DNA from: a virus
Reading direction: 5' to 3' (one strand)
Virus record (IMG/VR): IMGVR_UViG_3300025891_000058
Coordinates: 1-52,421 of that record
DNA length: 52,421 nt
Positions 1 through 6,777 of the stretch are shown here, in pieces. The translations under genes were made by a program, and so were the position numbers. The notes under the pieces were generated by a model, which did no database searches, was not told the origin of the DNA, and was given only the letters and a program-made list of their open reading frames with translations. Positions within the stretch are counted from its first letter, which is position 1. Every line of letters begins with the position of its first letter.

Positions 1-118
1 CCTCTACCTTGTATTGTTTCAGCGCTGTTTCCTGATCTACAATGAATTTAGGCCTTTTGAATAGCTTTTGTATCTGTTTATAATCCATCGATAATATTAC
101 TTCCTGCGGTGTTGCCAT
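1..118 (-). CDS. Portal protein, N-terminal fragment (duplicate copy)
   Basis: The first 39 codons of the portal gene, cut by the window edge. The complete gene is at the right end. This copy reads Lys where the full copy reads Glu at residue 13 (MDYKQ versus MDYEQ) because of the single mismatch in the terminal overlap. It is the same gene seen twice, not a second portal. Confidence 0.9.
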   Translation of the reverse strand, partial: MATPQEVILSMDYKQIQKLFKRPKFIVDQETALKQYKVE

Positions 119-206
119 GGTATTTATAATTTAATTACTTGAATTGACCACTTATCTTTCCGTTATTCCATTGGAGATAATCCGTTGCTTCGGAATTAAT
201 AAAATC
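1..206. repeat. Left copy of 206-bp terminal overlap
   Basis: These bases recur at 52216-52421 with one mismatch (T at 79, C at 52294). The overlap falls inside the portal gene and the gene after it, not next to terS. It therefore looks like the closing overlap of a circular or circularly permuted assembly rather than a cos site or a functional terminal repeat. Confidence 0.95.
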
Positions 207-362
207 AACTATACTAATGTCTGGTGTAAAAGATTTGTTCATCCACCCACCTCCCCAAAATGGATTATCCGGTTCTGTTGACGTGTAAAATAAATTACAA
301 ATCGTTTCGTCTTCGTTTATGACGAACTCAATTAATCTGATCGATGTTAAACAATTTGCCAT
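135..362 (-). CDS. Hypothetical protein between terL and portal
   Basis: A 75-residue protein of unknown function, 16 nt ahead of the portal start and 28 nt after the terL stop. It is acidic and aromatic-rich, with a GGGW segment near residue 40. Its place between terminase and portal suggests it is co-expressed with the packaging genes. A truncated copy lies at the right end of the window. Confidence 0.7.
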   Translation of the reverse strand: MANCLTSIRLIEFVINEDETICNLFYTSTEPDNPFWGGGWMNKSFTPDISIVDFINSEATDYLQWNNGKISGQFK

Positions 363-376
363 AATGAAAAGTTTTT

Positions 377-384
377 CAAATATA
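377..384 (-). promoter_or_regulatory. Possible -7 box upstream of the 75-aa gene
   Basis: The minus strand reads TATATTTG, a full match to the Bacteroidota -7 consensus TAnnTTTG, 14 nt upstream of the ATG at 362. No TTG is seen at the expected -33 distance. The 14-base context recurs near 50518-50531 upstream of another gene. Confidence 0.35.
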
Positions 385-390
385 CATATT

Positions 391-1893
391 TTAAATATAT
401 CCTGTTAATACTTTTAAATTTGCGCCAGGTTTTTCAACATTAGGGTAAAAAGTATTAGCCAGCGAATCGAAATAGTCAGTACTTCGCCCTATTCGCTTTT
501 TAATGTCTTCTTTCGGCTCTATTATTATCTTTCCTGAGCTTTGAACTAAGTATTTAATCTCAACGGCTTCCCGTGTAAATTCGTTGTTTGGAGGCAAACA
601 AGCAGTTGAATTATTGGCAGGATTAAGCCAATCACGAATAGCCCAAAATAGATAAGCCCGCATATTAGCGAACTCATGCTGTCCTGTGATATCGTGCAAA
701 TCAGCTGCACTCTCTGAAAACTTACACGAATAAGCGCGCGTTATTTTCTGCTCAATCAATCGTGAATAAACCCCTGCACCTTCCCCGATGGTATCAATAA
801 ATGCAAGTGCCTTCCAGTCTTCGCCCAAATCCAACTTTATTAATCCTGCTATCTTCATATGATCTGCTTTACCGCCTGATTGATAAGCCCTAAATGGCAA
901 TACGTAATCATCAAACCTATCGCAAAGTATTGAGCTGTCCCTACCCATACCTGCCACGTCTACGCCTATTCGCCTGTTTTTCTTTGAATATATGCCTTGT
1001 CTGGCTCTCCATCGTTCATTGGCTAATTCAATCCATCGGTAGGGAATTAATACATCTTCAGACACTTCAGGGAACATTCCGCGAACTTTAACCCGAAATA
1101 AGTCATTTGGTCTGTATGTTAATCCTTCAAACTCAAAGTCGCCTTTGCCTTCGTTTAACTCTTCGGGTCGAATTGTTTCGCACCACGTATGGACCTTATC
1201 TTTTACCCATTCATAATCGACTTGACCGGGAATAACTATTTTCTTTTGAATGACATTAGGCGCCGTTAAGTCATCTAATCTAAACGATTTCCACCGGCTT
1301 GATTTCATTGACTGAGCTGCGTAACCAATTGAATTATTTGGATTGAAGACTATAAGAATCTTTGAATTACCTTGTAAGTTACCCTCAATGGCTGAGAATG
1401 TTTCACCACTTATACCGGATGCCTCTGTTATTATAAACATGGTGTTTACAGCGTGGAACCCGGACCATGCCTCGGTATTTTTATCATCTGCCTTAAACCC
1501 TGTTAAAAACCACTCTTCCCAGTCAGTACGAATATCGTAACCAACTAAACGGCCTGGAAGTACTTTCGCTTTATTGAAAAGCCTTACTATCTCAGGGTAC
1601 ATGATATTCTTAACCTGTCTGTCTGTTGGTGCTGTTAGTGCAATTTTGGTATTGCCTGTTAGAACTCCGTTATCAAACTTTGGCGTAAGGTACATAAAGC
1701 AAAGTGCAGCAACTGCTGCGACAAAGTCTTTGCCTCTAGCTGTTCCAGATGCGACTGAGACCATTTTACATGTTTGGACTGCCCTTAGTATCTCTTGTTG
1801 CTCAGGGTCTAAATTAACCTTTAACGCGTCTTTGGCAAACTTACACCAATCGTTTTGCCACTCTAAAAATATGTTTATTTCCTCACTGCTCAT
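391..1893 (-). CDS. terL: Terminase large subunit
   Basis: A 500-residue packaging motor with an N-terminal ATPase and a C-terminal RNase H-like nuclease. The P-loop region reads ASGTARGKDF near residues 48-57, followed by a hydrophobic Walker B-like strand MFIITEAS near 150. The nuclease part shows GVDVAGMGRDSS near 310, FIDTIGEGAG near 366 and DYFDSLAN near 480, which fit the metal-binding acidic positions. The P-loop is degenerate, with Asp where Ser/Thr normally follows GK. It overlaps the terS end by 11 nt, the usual terS-terL arrangement. It cuts and pumps phage DNA into proheads through the portal. Confidence 0.95.
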   Translation of the reverse strand: MSSEEINIFLEWQNDWCKFAKDALKVNLDPEQQEILRAVQTCKMVSVASGTARGKDFVAAVAALCFMYLTPKFDNGVLTGNTKIALTAPTDRQVKNIMYPEIVRLFNKAKVLPGRLVGYDIRTDWEEWFLTGFKADDKNTEAWSGFHAVNTMFIITEASGISGETFSAIEGNLQGNSKILIVFNPNNSIGYAAQSMKSSRWKSFRLDDLTAPNVIQKKIVIPGQVDYEWVKDKVHTWCETIRPEELNEGKGDFEFEGLTYRPNDLFRVKVRGMFPEVSEDVLIPYRWIELANERWRARQGIYSKKNRRIGVDVAGMGRDSSILCDRFDDYVLPFRAYQSGGKADHMKIAGLIKLDLGEDWKALAFIDTIGEGAGVYSRLIEQKITRAYSCKFSESAADLHDITGQHEFANMRAYLFWAIRDWLNPANNSTACLPPNNEFTREAVEIKYLVQSSGKIIIEPKEDIKKRIGRSTDYFDSLANTFYPNVEKPGANLKVLTGYI

Positions 1894-2470
1894 TATGTGA
1901 CTGACTTGCCCGTTTCATTAGTTCAAGAAATGGAGAGGTTATCTTTTCACCTAAAGTTGTAAGGTCGGTTCTTACTGGCAAATCATATCCAAGCATCTTT
2001 TTAATCTCAATATTCGCCTGCAATTTGCTGTAAAGTTTAATCTTAACGTACTCAACTTCTTTTGTTTCTTCATTAAAATTGATCGTTACCGTTTTCGTAT
2101 CAATGCTTTCGATACTTGCTTTTTGATCATCTGTTAACGATTCAAAGTCTTTGCGGTCAATCCATGTATTGTGAAGGTGTGCAATTGACGAAAATGCAAT
2201 CTTTGTGAATTCATTTAACACTCTTAACTTACTAACTCCGGCCTCTTCTTCAAGGTTATTTTTGATTAAGTCAATGTACTGCTTTACCTTAGGATTTCTT
2301 AATAAATTACAACCGCTAACAGCCGCCACATTATCATCTTCTATTCCGTATGCCTTCTTGTACGAACGTGTTGCATTCCAGTCAATTATATAATTATGCG
2401 CAAAGATTTTATTCTTTTCGGTTATTTCGTCTTTTAGTTCTTCGAGCGTGTATTGCTTTTGATCATCCAT
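1883..2470 (-). CDS. terS: Terminase small subunit
   Basis: A 195-residue protein immediately before terL. The N-terminal segment (IIDWNATRSYKKAYGI, about residues 28-43) fits the terminase_2-type helix-turn-helix that recognises packaging DNA: a short charged helix, then an Asn/Ala-rich turn. The middle is helical and suited to ring oligomerisation. Translation starts only 13 nt downstream of the tRNA-Thr 3' end, so tRNA and terS share a transcript. Function is inferred from position, size and domain pattern. Confidence 0.88.
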   Translation of the reverse strand: MDDQKQYTLEELKDEITEKNKIFAHNYIIDWNATRSYKKAYGIEDDNVAAVSGCNLLRNPKVKQYIDLIKNNLEEEAGVSKLRVLNEFTKIAFSSIAHLHNTWIDRKDFESLTDDQKASIESIDTKTVTINFNEETKEVEYVKIKLYSKLQANIEIKKMLGYDLPVRTDLTTLGEKITSPFLELMKRASQSHNEQ

Positions 2471-2483
2471 AACTTAAATTTTG

Positions 2484-2556
2484 AGCCGGAAACAGGAATC
2501 GAACCCGTGACATTCTGAGTACAAAACAGACACTCTACCATCTGAGTTATTCCGGC
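2484..2556 (-). tRNA. tRNA-Thr (anticodon TGT)
   Basis: A complete cloverleaf of 73 nt. The acceptor stem GCCGGAA pairs with TTCCGGC, the D stem is ACTC/GAGT, the anticodon loop TTTGTAC gives TGT with T33 and A37, and the T arm ACGGG-TTCGATT-CCTGT has one G-T pair. The lower anticodon pair is T-T. CCA is not encoded. It lies in the 5' leader of the terminase operon. Confidence 0.93.
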
Positions 2557-2643
2557 AATTTTAAAAGCCTTCTCCGTTAAATCTCTTACACCCTGAGCAA
2601 GGGAAGGCTTTTTTTGATCGTCTTTTCGATCTGTCATCCACTT

Positions 2644-2662
2644 ACCCTATGATCAGTAGGGT
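2644..2662. promoter_or_regulatory. Perfect inverted repeat in terminase leader
   Basis: ACCCTA-tgatcag-TAGGGT is a perfect 6-bp dyad with a 7-nt loop. It lies about 35-50 nt downstream of the predicted start of the terminase transcript and upstream of the tRNA. No T-tract follows, so it is not a classic terminator. An operator or leader hairpin is possible. Confidence 0.45.
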
Positions 2663-2701
2663 CAATCCTCTTGTGGCTGATTGTATTTTAAATATTTTTA
2701 T

Positions 2702-2733
2702 CAAACATACTTATATTTATTCAAATTGCAAAA
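2702..2733 (-). promoter_or_regulatory. Promoter of tRNA-Thr/terminase operon
   Basis: The minus strand reads TTTTG, a 19-nt spacer, then TATGTTTG. This matches the Bacteroidota consensus TTG-N19-TAnnTTTG exactly. Transcription would start near 2695 and run through tRNA-Thr, terS, terL and portal. It lies just past the stop of the DUF551 gene, at the boundary between the early and structural halves. Confidence 0.72.
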
Positions 2734-2737
2734 TTAA

Positions 2738-3049
2738 TTATTTTAGCTCGATTGGTCGCCAATGGGTAACATTAATTTTCCTATTTGTAATCTCGACATT
2801 AAATCCATGTCGCATTTTACACCCAATAGCAACTTTTCCATTTGATTGTTTAATTAAAATATCGGTTAATATTTCCGGCAACTCTTCTTCAACCGGAATC
2901 CATCGCTGTGCAAATTCAATACCGGACTTAAATGATCTTTCTACTAATTGCTTCATTCCGGATCGTGATGAAAATAAAGCATCATTTTCATTGCCTTCAT
3001 TTATCTCAAATGCTGAATATTCTTTTGCTGCTTGATTAATCGTTTTCAT
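2738..3049 (-). CDS. DUF551-family protein (copy 1)
   Basis: A 103-residue protein. The C-terminal half has the DUF551 pattern: RWIPVEEELPE near residue 49, a strand with VAIGC, then VTHWRPIE at the end. The family is common in phages and of unknown function. It is the last gene of the leftward early region, 3 nt after the preceding stop. A paralog with the same N-terminal MKTI and the same core is at 8541-8843. Confidence 0.8.
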   Translation of the reverse strand: MKTINQAAKEYSAFEINEGNENDALFSSRSGMKQLVERSFKSGIEFAQRWIPVEEELPEILTDILIKQSNGKVAIGCKMRHGFNVEITNRKINVTHWRPIELK

Positions 3050-3052
3050 AAT

Positions 3053-3253
3053 TCAATCTTTATTAAATTGGTTTTCATTTCTGTTGCTTTTCCTGATCCG
3101 GGCAATAAATGAGCCTACTTTCCGACAATCAATCACATCTTTGTCCGGTCGCTCTCTATGTCCGCATTTCGGGCAAATCATCCAATGAGTACACATTGCA
3201 AGTTTCTTTGAGTCTTTAATTAATGGCTCTATGCAGTCAGGGCAAAGTTGCAT
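3053..3253 (-). CDS. Small zinc-ribbon protein
   Basis: About 66 residues. CPDC and CPKC pairs with an intervening CTHW form a likely four-Cys zinc ribbon, and the tail is basic. The start at 3253 is chosen because it lies 4 nt after the upstream stop. The alternative start at 3289 would overlap the upstream gene by 32 nt. Function unknown; nucleic-acid binding is plausible. Confidence 0.7.
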   Translation of the reverse strand: MQLCPDCIEPLIKDSKKLAMCTHWMICPKCGHRERPDKDVIDCRKVGSFIARIRKSNRNENQFNKD

Positions 3254-3257
3254 TTTA

Positions 3258-3743
3258 TTAAATATAATTTCGTATTGCTTTTTCAACACGCTTTAAGACG
3301 TTTCCATTATGGCTGCCATCTCCGGCGCAATTGGGAATATACCTAAGTAAATTTTCCCTGCATTCAATTAACGAAGTGAGTAACTCGGGTGTATTAACCG
3401 TTTTTGGCGTTTCGGTCATTTTTTTAACAATCCAGCTACAGAACTCTGTCATATCTGGTAATGTATGAGGTTGTTTTGTTTCTTTTTGCCAAGCCTTTGT
3501 TAATTGGTTCAAGATACTTAGAGGCTTAATGAATAGCCTATAAGTAAAATCTGCTTGTTCTTCGGCGTAACTATCTCTTTGTTCTTTTGTGTATGAATTG
3601 GTTATTGCAATTAATTCGCAATCCTTACCAACTACGTGCCTACCGTACCAGGTATTTGACCAAATAGATACTATTCCTTCATTGTCCTCAATGTATTTCC
3701 GCACAATGTGAATACTTCCGTCTATTTTATTTACTATTTTCAT
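3258..3743 (-). CDS. Hypothetical protein
   Basis: A 161-residue protein with no family I recognise. The first 50 residues look beta-rich (IDGSIHIVRKYI) and the rest helical. Its start abuts the stop of the next gene upstream at 3743 (1-nt overlap), so the two are translated together. It belongs to the string of small early genes. Confidence 0.7.
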   Translation of the reverse strand: MKIVNKIDGSIHIVRKYIEDNEGIVSIWSNTWYGRHVVGKDCELIAITNSYTKEQRDSYAEEQADFTYRLFIKPLSILNQLTKAWQKETKQPHTLPDMTEFCSWIVKKMTETPKTVNTPELLTSLIECRENLLRYIPNCAGDGSHNGNVLKRVEKAIRNYI

Positions 3744-3946
3744 TATGACATATTTTTTGTAAGGTTACGTAGAACCGACTTTCTAAGATCAGGAATATTT
3801 ATTTTTCCGCTTGCTTTTTTCATTATCTCGATCGCCAAATCAATAGCCAGTCCCAACTGCTTAGGATCTGGCATTTCCATGTCTTCGTCGGCTCTTCTCC
3901 ACTTGTTGTAAAGTTCGAGGATGTGAATAGCTGTTTCTGTTGTCAT
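3743..3946 (-). CDS. Small helical hypothetical protein
   Basis: 67 residues, predominantly helical (HILELYNKWRRADED, then AIDLAIEIMKKA). Proteins with an N-terminal ILELYNKWRRG-like helix are frequent small phage proteins in Bacteroidota, with no assigned role. The leader repeat at 3963-3987 precedes it by 16 nt. Confidence 0.7.
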   Translation of the reverse strand: MTTETAIHILELYNKWRRADEDMEMPDPKQLGLAIDLAIEIMKKASGKINIPDLRKSVLRNLTKNMS

Positions 3947-3962
3947 TATATTAGTTTTATTG

Positions 3963-3987
3963 CCGTATAGGCAGGGGTGAGGGTTAA
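3963..3987 (-). repeat. Leader repeat, copy a
   Basis: Core CCGTATAGGCAGGGGTGAGG (plus strand). This 25-bp stretch is identical to 45028-45052. It contains the stop codon of the upstream gene and lies 16 nt before the next start. The minus-strand RNA can form TGCC-TATAC-GGCA. Confidence 0.8.
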
Positions 3988-4409
3988 GATTCTTTTGTTA
4001 TAGTCAGTGCAAAGGAGTATATTTTTCCATCGGTATCGTCAAGATCATTAACGACAAATCCAACTGCCGGATTATTCCCCTCGATAGTATATTCATCTCC
4101 TTCTTTATCTGCATTTTTTTCGTCGACCCTTTTCATTGCCTTTTCATATAGTGGCAAAAACTCATCCGATACAGTAAAGAATCCCATGTTGTGGTATGAT
4201 CTCAAAATGCCATCAGATTCTCTTATTAAGACTGTATCGCTTCCGTATGCACCCGACTTCTTTCTTACCTGTATCAATCGGCCAAAATGCACACTTTTTT
4301 GACCCTGAATAGGCCCCGTTATTACCAATGATTTAAATCCTAATTCATCTACATCGTATGCGAGCTTACCCCAATGGGATGTTTCGAATTGCATTTTCTT
4401 TTCTATCAT
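3984..4409 (-). CDS. Hypothetical protein
   Basis: A 141-residue soluble protein with no recognised family. It alternates short beta segments (LAYDVDELGFKSLVITG) with charged loops, and the C-terminal part has an acidic DDTDGK stretch. Its 5' leader carries copy b of the dispersed leader repeat, and its stop codon lies inside copy a. Confidence 0.68.
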   Translation of the reverse strand: MIEKKMQFETSHWGKLAYDVDELGFKSLVITGPIQGQKSVHFGRLIQVRKKSGAYGSDTVLIRESDGILRSYHNMGFFTVSDEFLPLYEKAMKRVDEKNADKEGDEYTIEGNNPAVGFVVNDLDDTDGKIYSFALTITKES

Positions 4410-4411
4410 AA

Positions 4412-4440
4412 TTTCAGTTGTTTTTATCTCCCCGTACAGG
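4412..4440 (-). repeat. Leader repeat, copy b
   Basis: The first 25 bases match 45928-45952 exactly. The core here is CCGTACAGG, with C replacing T. It forms the leader immediately upstream of the ATG at 4409, just as copy c does for the gene at 45728-45925. Confidence 0.75.
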
Positions 4441-4447
4441 CATGGTG

Positions 4448-4561
4448 TTATTTTGCAAAGTTAATGAATAAATATGCTGCTATTACCGTAATAGTGGCGG
4501 TGTATATTATCGCATCGTAATACCAGGCAATTACGGTTAATATTTTGATTGTACGTTTCAT
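4448..4561 (-). CDS. Small single-pass membrane protein
   Basis: 37 residues starting MKRTIKILTV. Nearly the whole chain is hydrophobic after a basic N-terminus, giving one membrane segment. Its ATG overlaps the upstream stop as ATGA at 4558-4561, a mark of translational coupling and the main reason to accept such a short gene. Function unknown. Confidence 0.55.
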   Translation of the reverse strand: MKRTIKILTVIAWYYDAIIYTATITVIAAYLFINFAK

Positions 4562-4809
4562 TGCTTCAGTAGTTTTAAAATTGCTTTTCTAACGTTATAT
4601 GCAAACGAATCATGTAATTCTGATTTTACATTTGGGTGAACACGTGTTGAGGCGTCTGTTATCGCTTCGTTATACATTAAATTTCCATATTCTCGCATTA
4701 AATCAACAAATTCCTGTCTGTGTTTTCCACAAAGCCACCAAAATTCACCAACCCTTTTTATTATTATTGCCTCTTCTTTGCTGTATTCTCTTTCTTTTTC
4801 TGTTCCCAT
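4558..4809 (-). CDS. Hypothetical protein
   Basis: 83 residues, soluble and largely helical, with a charged N-terminus (EKEREYSKEEAIIIKR) and a Trp-rich segment EFWWLCGKH. No family recognised. It is coupled by ATGA to the 37-aa membrane protein that follows. Confidence 0.68.
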   Translation of the reverse strand: MGTEKEREYSKEEAIIIKRVGEFWWLCGKHRQEFVDLMREYGNLMYNEAITDASTRVHPNVKSELHDSFAYNVRKAILKLLKQ

Positions 4810-4861
4810 CGTTTCTAATTTGGTTCTAAATTACTAAATACAAATTAATTAATCAACTAAT

Positions 4862-5086
4862 TTAAGTATTTTTATTTTCTTCTCTGTATTGTTTTTCGCA
4901 CTCTTTAGAGCAAAATAAATCCAATTTTCCGGATCTTAAATTATTGCATCCAATATTAAAACATTTGCGCTTTTCATTTTGGGATAATTTGCGATCTTTT
5001 TTTATCGGTTCGCTTGGAATTCCACCGAATCCACCCATTGATATCATTGCCATTGCCAATAATAAGCTGTTTCCTTTTCTGTTCAT
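4862..5086 (-). CDS. Small Cys-rich protein with hydrophobic N-terminus
   Basis: 74 residues. Residues 7-20 (SLLLAMAMISMGGF) are hydrophobic. The C-terminal half has four cysteines (CFNIGC and FCSKEC) spaced like a small zinc finger. The hydrophobic part could be a short anchor or a weak signal. Function unknown. The next start upstream is 1 nt from its ATG. Confidence 0.62.
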   Translation of the reverse strand: MNRKGNSLLLAMAMISMGGFGGIPSEPIKKDRKLSQNEKRKCFNIGCNNLRSGKLDLFCSKECEKQYREENKNT

Positions 5087-5087
5087 C

Positions 5088-5282
5088 TCAATTCAAGTTA
5101 ATTTTATCCCCGATCATCTCAAAATCGTATTCCTCGTACTGTTCGCCTTCGTCGCCCCACTTATCCAAATTAGAGTCATAAGCGACAAATATTACTTTGC
5201 CTTCGAATTCAACCGGATATAAACCGGATTCACGTTTTACATGGAGGGTATCGCCTGTTGATGGGTCTTTAATGTAGGTCAT
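5088..5282 (-). CDS. Hypothetical small protein
   Basis: 64 residues, acidic, with a likely compact beta fold (TLHVKRESGLYPVEFEGKVIFVA). No family recognised. It belongs to the tightly packed early operon, with only 1-11 nt to its neighbours. Confidence 0.62.
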   Translation of the reverse strand: MTYIKDPSTGDTLHVKRESGLYPVEFEGKVIFVAYDSNLDKWGDEGEQYEEYDFEMIGDKINLN

Positions 5283-5293
5283 ATTAGTTCGTT

Positions 5294-6070
5294 TTATTTA
5301 TTTTTAATAAATTTACATTGTGATTCATGGTATTCGTAAAGAGACTTCATGTCTGTGCCATTCATAAATGAATAGCAATTTTCATTTTCAGACCATTCTA
5401 AATTACATTCACGATAAAATATTTTACCGCTTTTCTTTTTAAAATAATACTTTACACATCTAATCGAAAATGTCAATCTTAAATTCCATATATCGGAAGA
5501 AAAATTACCGATTGTTACGTCTTCAATTTTTACTTTAAATCCATTTTGACCATTTAAATTATGATATAATAAAGATAGCATATTTTGTTGAGACGTTTTT
5601 AGCCAATCTATTTCTGATGTTATTTCTTTTGCTTTATTGGTAAATTTAGAATTTAAACTGTAGCTACTAGTCACCATTTCTTTTTCTGTAAATTCAATTT
5701 CTTCACCGTTTTTTAAAATAAAAGTAAATCCTTTATCTATTTCAATCGTGTCGGTGTATCTATTTTGCCCGGTTACAAAAATATTACCAGATAATAAATC
5801 ATTTTGGTATTTTTCGGCAGATTCATTACTTTTTTTTTCTGCTTTAATTCTTTCGTTTACTAATTGTCTTTTACTTTCAAAATTTTCAAGCTCAAAGATA
5901 TTTTTCTGGTTATCGGGATGTATGAACGACAATGAATTTTCAAGTGTTATTTTCAATTCCTGAAAAATAGGATTTAATTTATCCTTATTTATATCATAAA
6001 ACCAAAGAGGGATTCTTAAATTTAATCCCTCATATTGATCGTCGTTAAACTTTTGTAGGTTAAGTATCAT
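5294..6070 (-). CDS. Hypothetical protein with central coiled coil
   Basis: 258 residues. The N-terminal quarter has an IPLWFYDINKD segment, the middle (about 75-105) is a charged helical or coiled stretch, and the C-terminal half is beta-rich with two Cys-containing strands. No enzyme motif seen. Very AT-rich codon use suggests recent acquisition, but this is only an impression. Confidence 0.68.
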   Translation of the reverse strand: MILNLQKFNDDQYEGLNLRIPLWFYDINKDKLNPIFQELKITLENSLSFIHPDNQKNIFELENFESKRQLVNERIKAEKKSNESAEKYQNDLLSGNIFVTGQNRYTDTIEIDKGFTFILKNGEEIEFTEKEMVTSSYSLNSKFTNKAKEITSEIDWLKTSQQNMLSLLYHNLNGQNGFKVKIEDVTIGNFSSDIWNLRLTFSIRCVKYYFKKKSGKIFYRECNLEWSENENCYSFMNGTDMKSLYEYHESQCKFIKNK

Positions 6071-6071
6071 T

Positions 6072-6284
6072 TTATATTATTTTATAAGTTCCTGAATTTA
6101 ATCCCGATTGAAATTGTTTAACTGAACACCAAGCCATTTTAAGATTATTGATTCCGTTACCTCCCTTAAAATTAAAACCTACATACCAACTAATTCTTGT
6201 TTCTGTCACCTTCGCAATTTCAAATATATTGCTTGTTGGGGTAAAGTTTACTTTTGTTCCTATTGTTATTTCAGTTGCTTTCAT
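6072..6284 (-). CDS. Hypothetical small protein
   Basis: 70 residues, beta-rich (EITIGTKVNFTPTSNIFEIAKVTETRISW), resembling a small SH3-like barrel, though I cannot name a family. It is the first gene after regulatory palindrome copy 1 and ends 1 nt before the next gene, so it likely heads a transcription unit. Confidence 0.65.
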   Translation of the reverse strand: MKATEITIGTKVNFTPTSNIFEIAKVTETRISWYVGFNFKGGNGINNLKMAWCSVKQFQSGLNSGTYKII

Positions 6285-6366
6285 TATGTTCTATTTTTAG
6301 TGATTCAGCTTCCTTGCTGTTTCATGATGTAAATATACAACGTAAATTAACCGATATAACCAAAGC

Positions 6367-6383
6367 TGTTGCATAACATGTTT
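6367..6383 (+). promoter_or_regulatory. Palindromic regulatory element, copy 1
   Basis: TGTT-GCAT-AACATGTTT, 83 nt upstream of the ATG at 6284, overlapping the last codons of the 56-aa gene. Its left flank ACCAAAGC is shared with copy 3. A -7-like TATATTTA lies between it and the gene. Confidence 0.7.
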
Positions 6384-6552
6384 AACGCTCAATTTCCTCA
6401 TCTTCATATTTCGTTGTGTCAATTTCGCACGGATCGTAATACGTGTCATTCAAATCAAATTTGCCGTTCTGAATCATTCGGATTAGTTTCCAGGCGCAAA
6501 ATACAGCGATCAGAACAAATGCAATAAAATACAAATAGCTTTCGGTTTCCAT
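6382..6552 (-). CDS. Small single-pass membrane protein
   Basis: 56 residues. One transmembrane segment (YLYFIAFVLIAVFCAW, about residues 6-21) is followed by a basic stretch and then a strongly acidic tail ending DEEIER. Short N-terminus, single helix and long charged tail suggest an inner-membrane protein with a cytoplasmic C-terminus. It lies 18 nt after the stop of the 68-aa gene. Function unknown. Confidence 0.62.
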   Translation of the reverse strand: METESYLYFIAFVLIAVFCAWKLIRMIQNGKFDLNDTYYDPCEIDTTKYEDEEIER

Positions 6553-6570
6553 ATTGGTTATTTTTAAGGG

Positions 6571-6777
6571 TTAAATTCTTTGTTTTGCACCGCATCGCAC
6601 ACAAACACCATCCCGATACAAATGATCAAACCAAAGCCAGCAAAACAGCTTAAATAGCCTACAATGTTGGTTAGCGATCAACTGCATAGTTTCTGCATCC
6701 TGTGCTGTCATTTCGGCTTGGATCTCTTTCTTAAGCATCTGCTTAAATTCGTAAATCAATTCTTTTTCGTCGTTCAT
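6571..6777 (-). CDS. Small Cys-containing hypothetical protein
   Basis: 68 residues. A helical N-terminal half (charged, with KQMLKKEIQAEM) is followed by an aromatic- and Cys-rich end with CVRCG. It overlaps the radical-SAM gene end by 4 nt (ATGA), so the two are co-translated. It may function with that enzyme, but only proximity supports this. Confidence 0.65.
   Translation of the reverse strand: MNDEKELIYEFKQMLKKEIQAEMTAQDAETMQLIANQHCRLFKLFCWLWFDHLYRDGVCVRCGAKQRI

Noticed and set aside
1-206. Functional direct terminal repeats (T7 or T5 style)
   Set aside because: They lie inside the portal gene, not next to terS, and look like assembly closure; a physical-end test would be needed to say otherwise.
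2434-2637. 67-codon minus-strand frame across the tRNA
   Set aside because: Its middle (ITQMVECLFC...GSIPVSGS) is the typical conceptual translation of a tRNA; it also overlaps the terS start.
2644-2662. Dyad as a rho-independent terminator
   Set aside because: No T-tract on either strand, and termination here would silence the tRNA and terminase behind a strong promoter.
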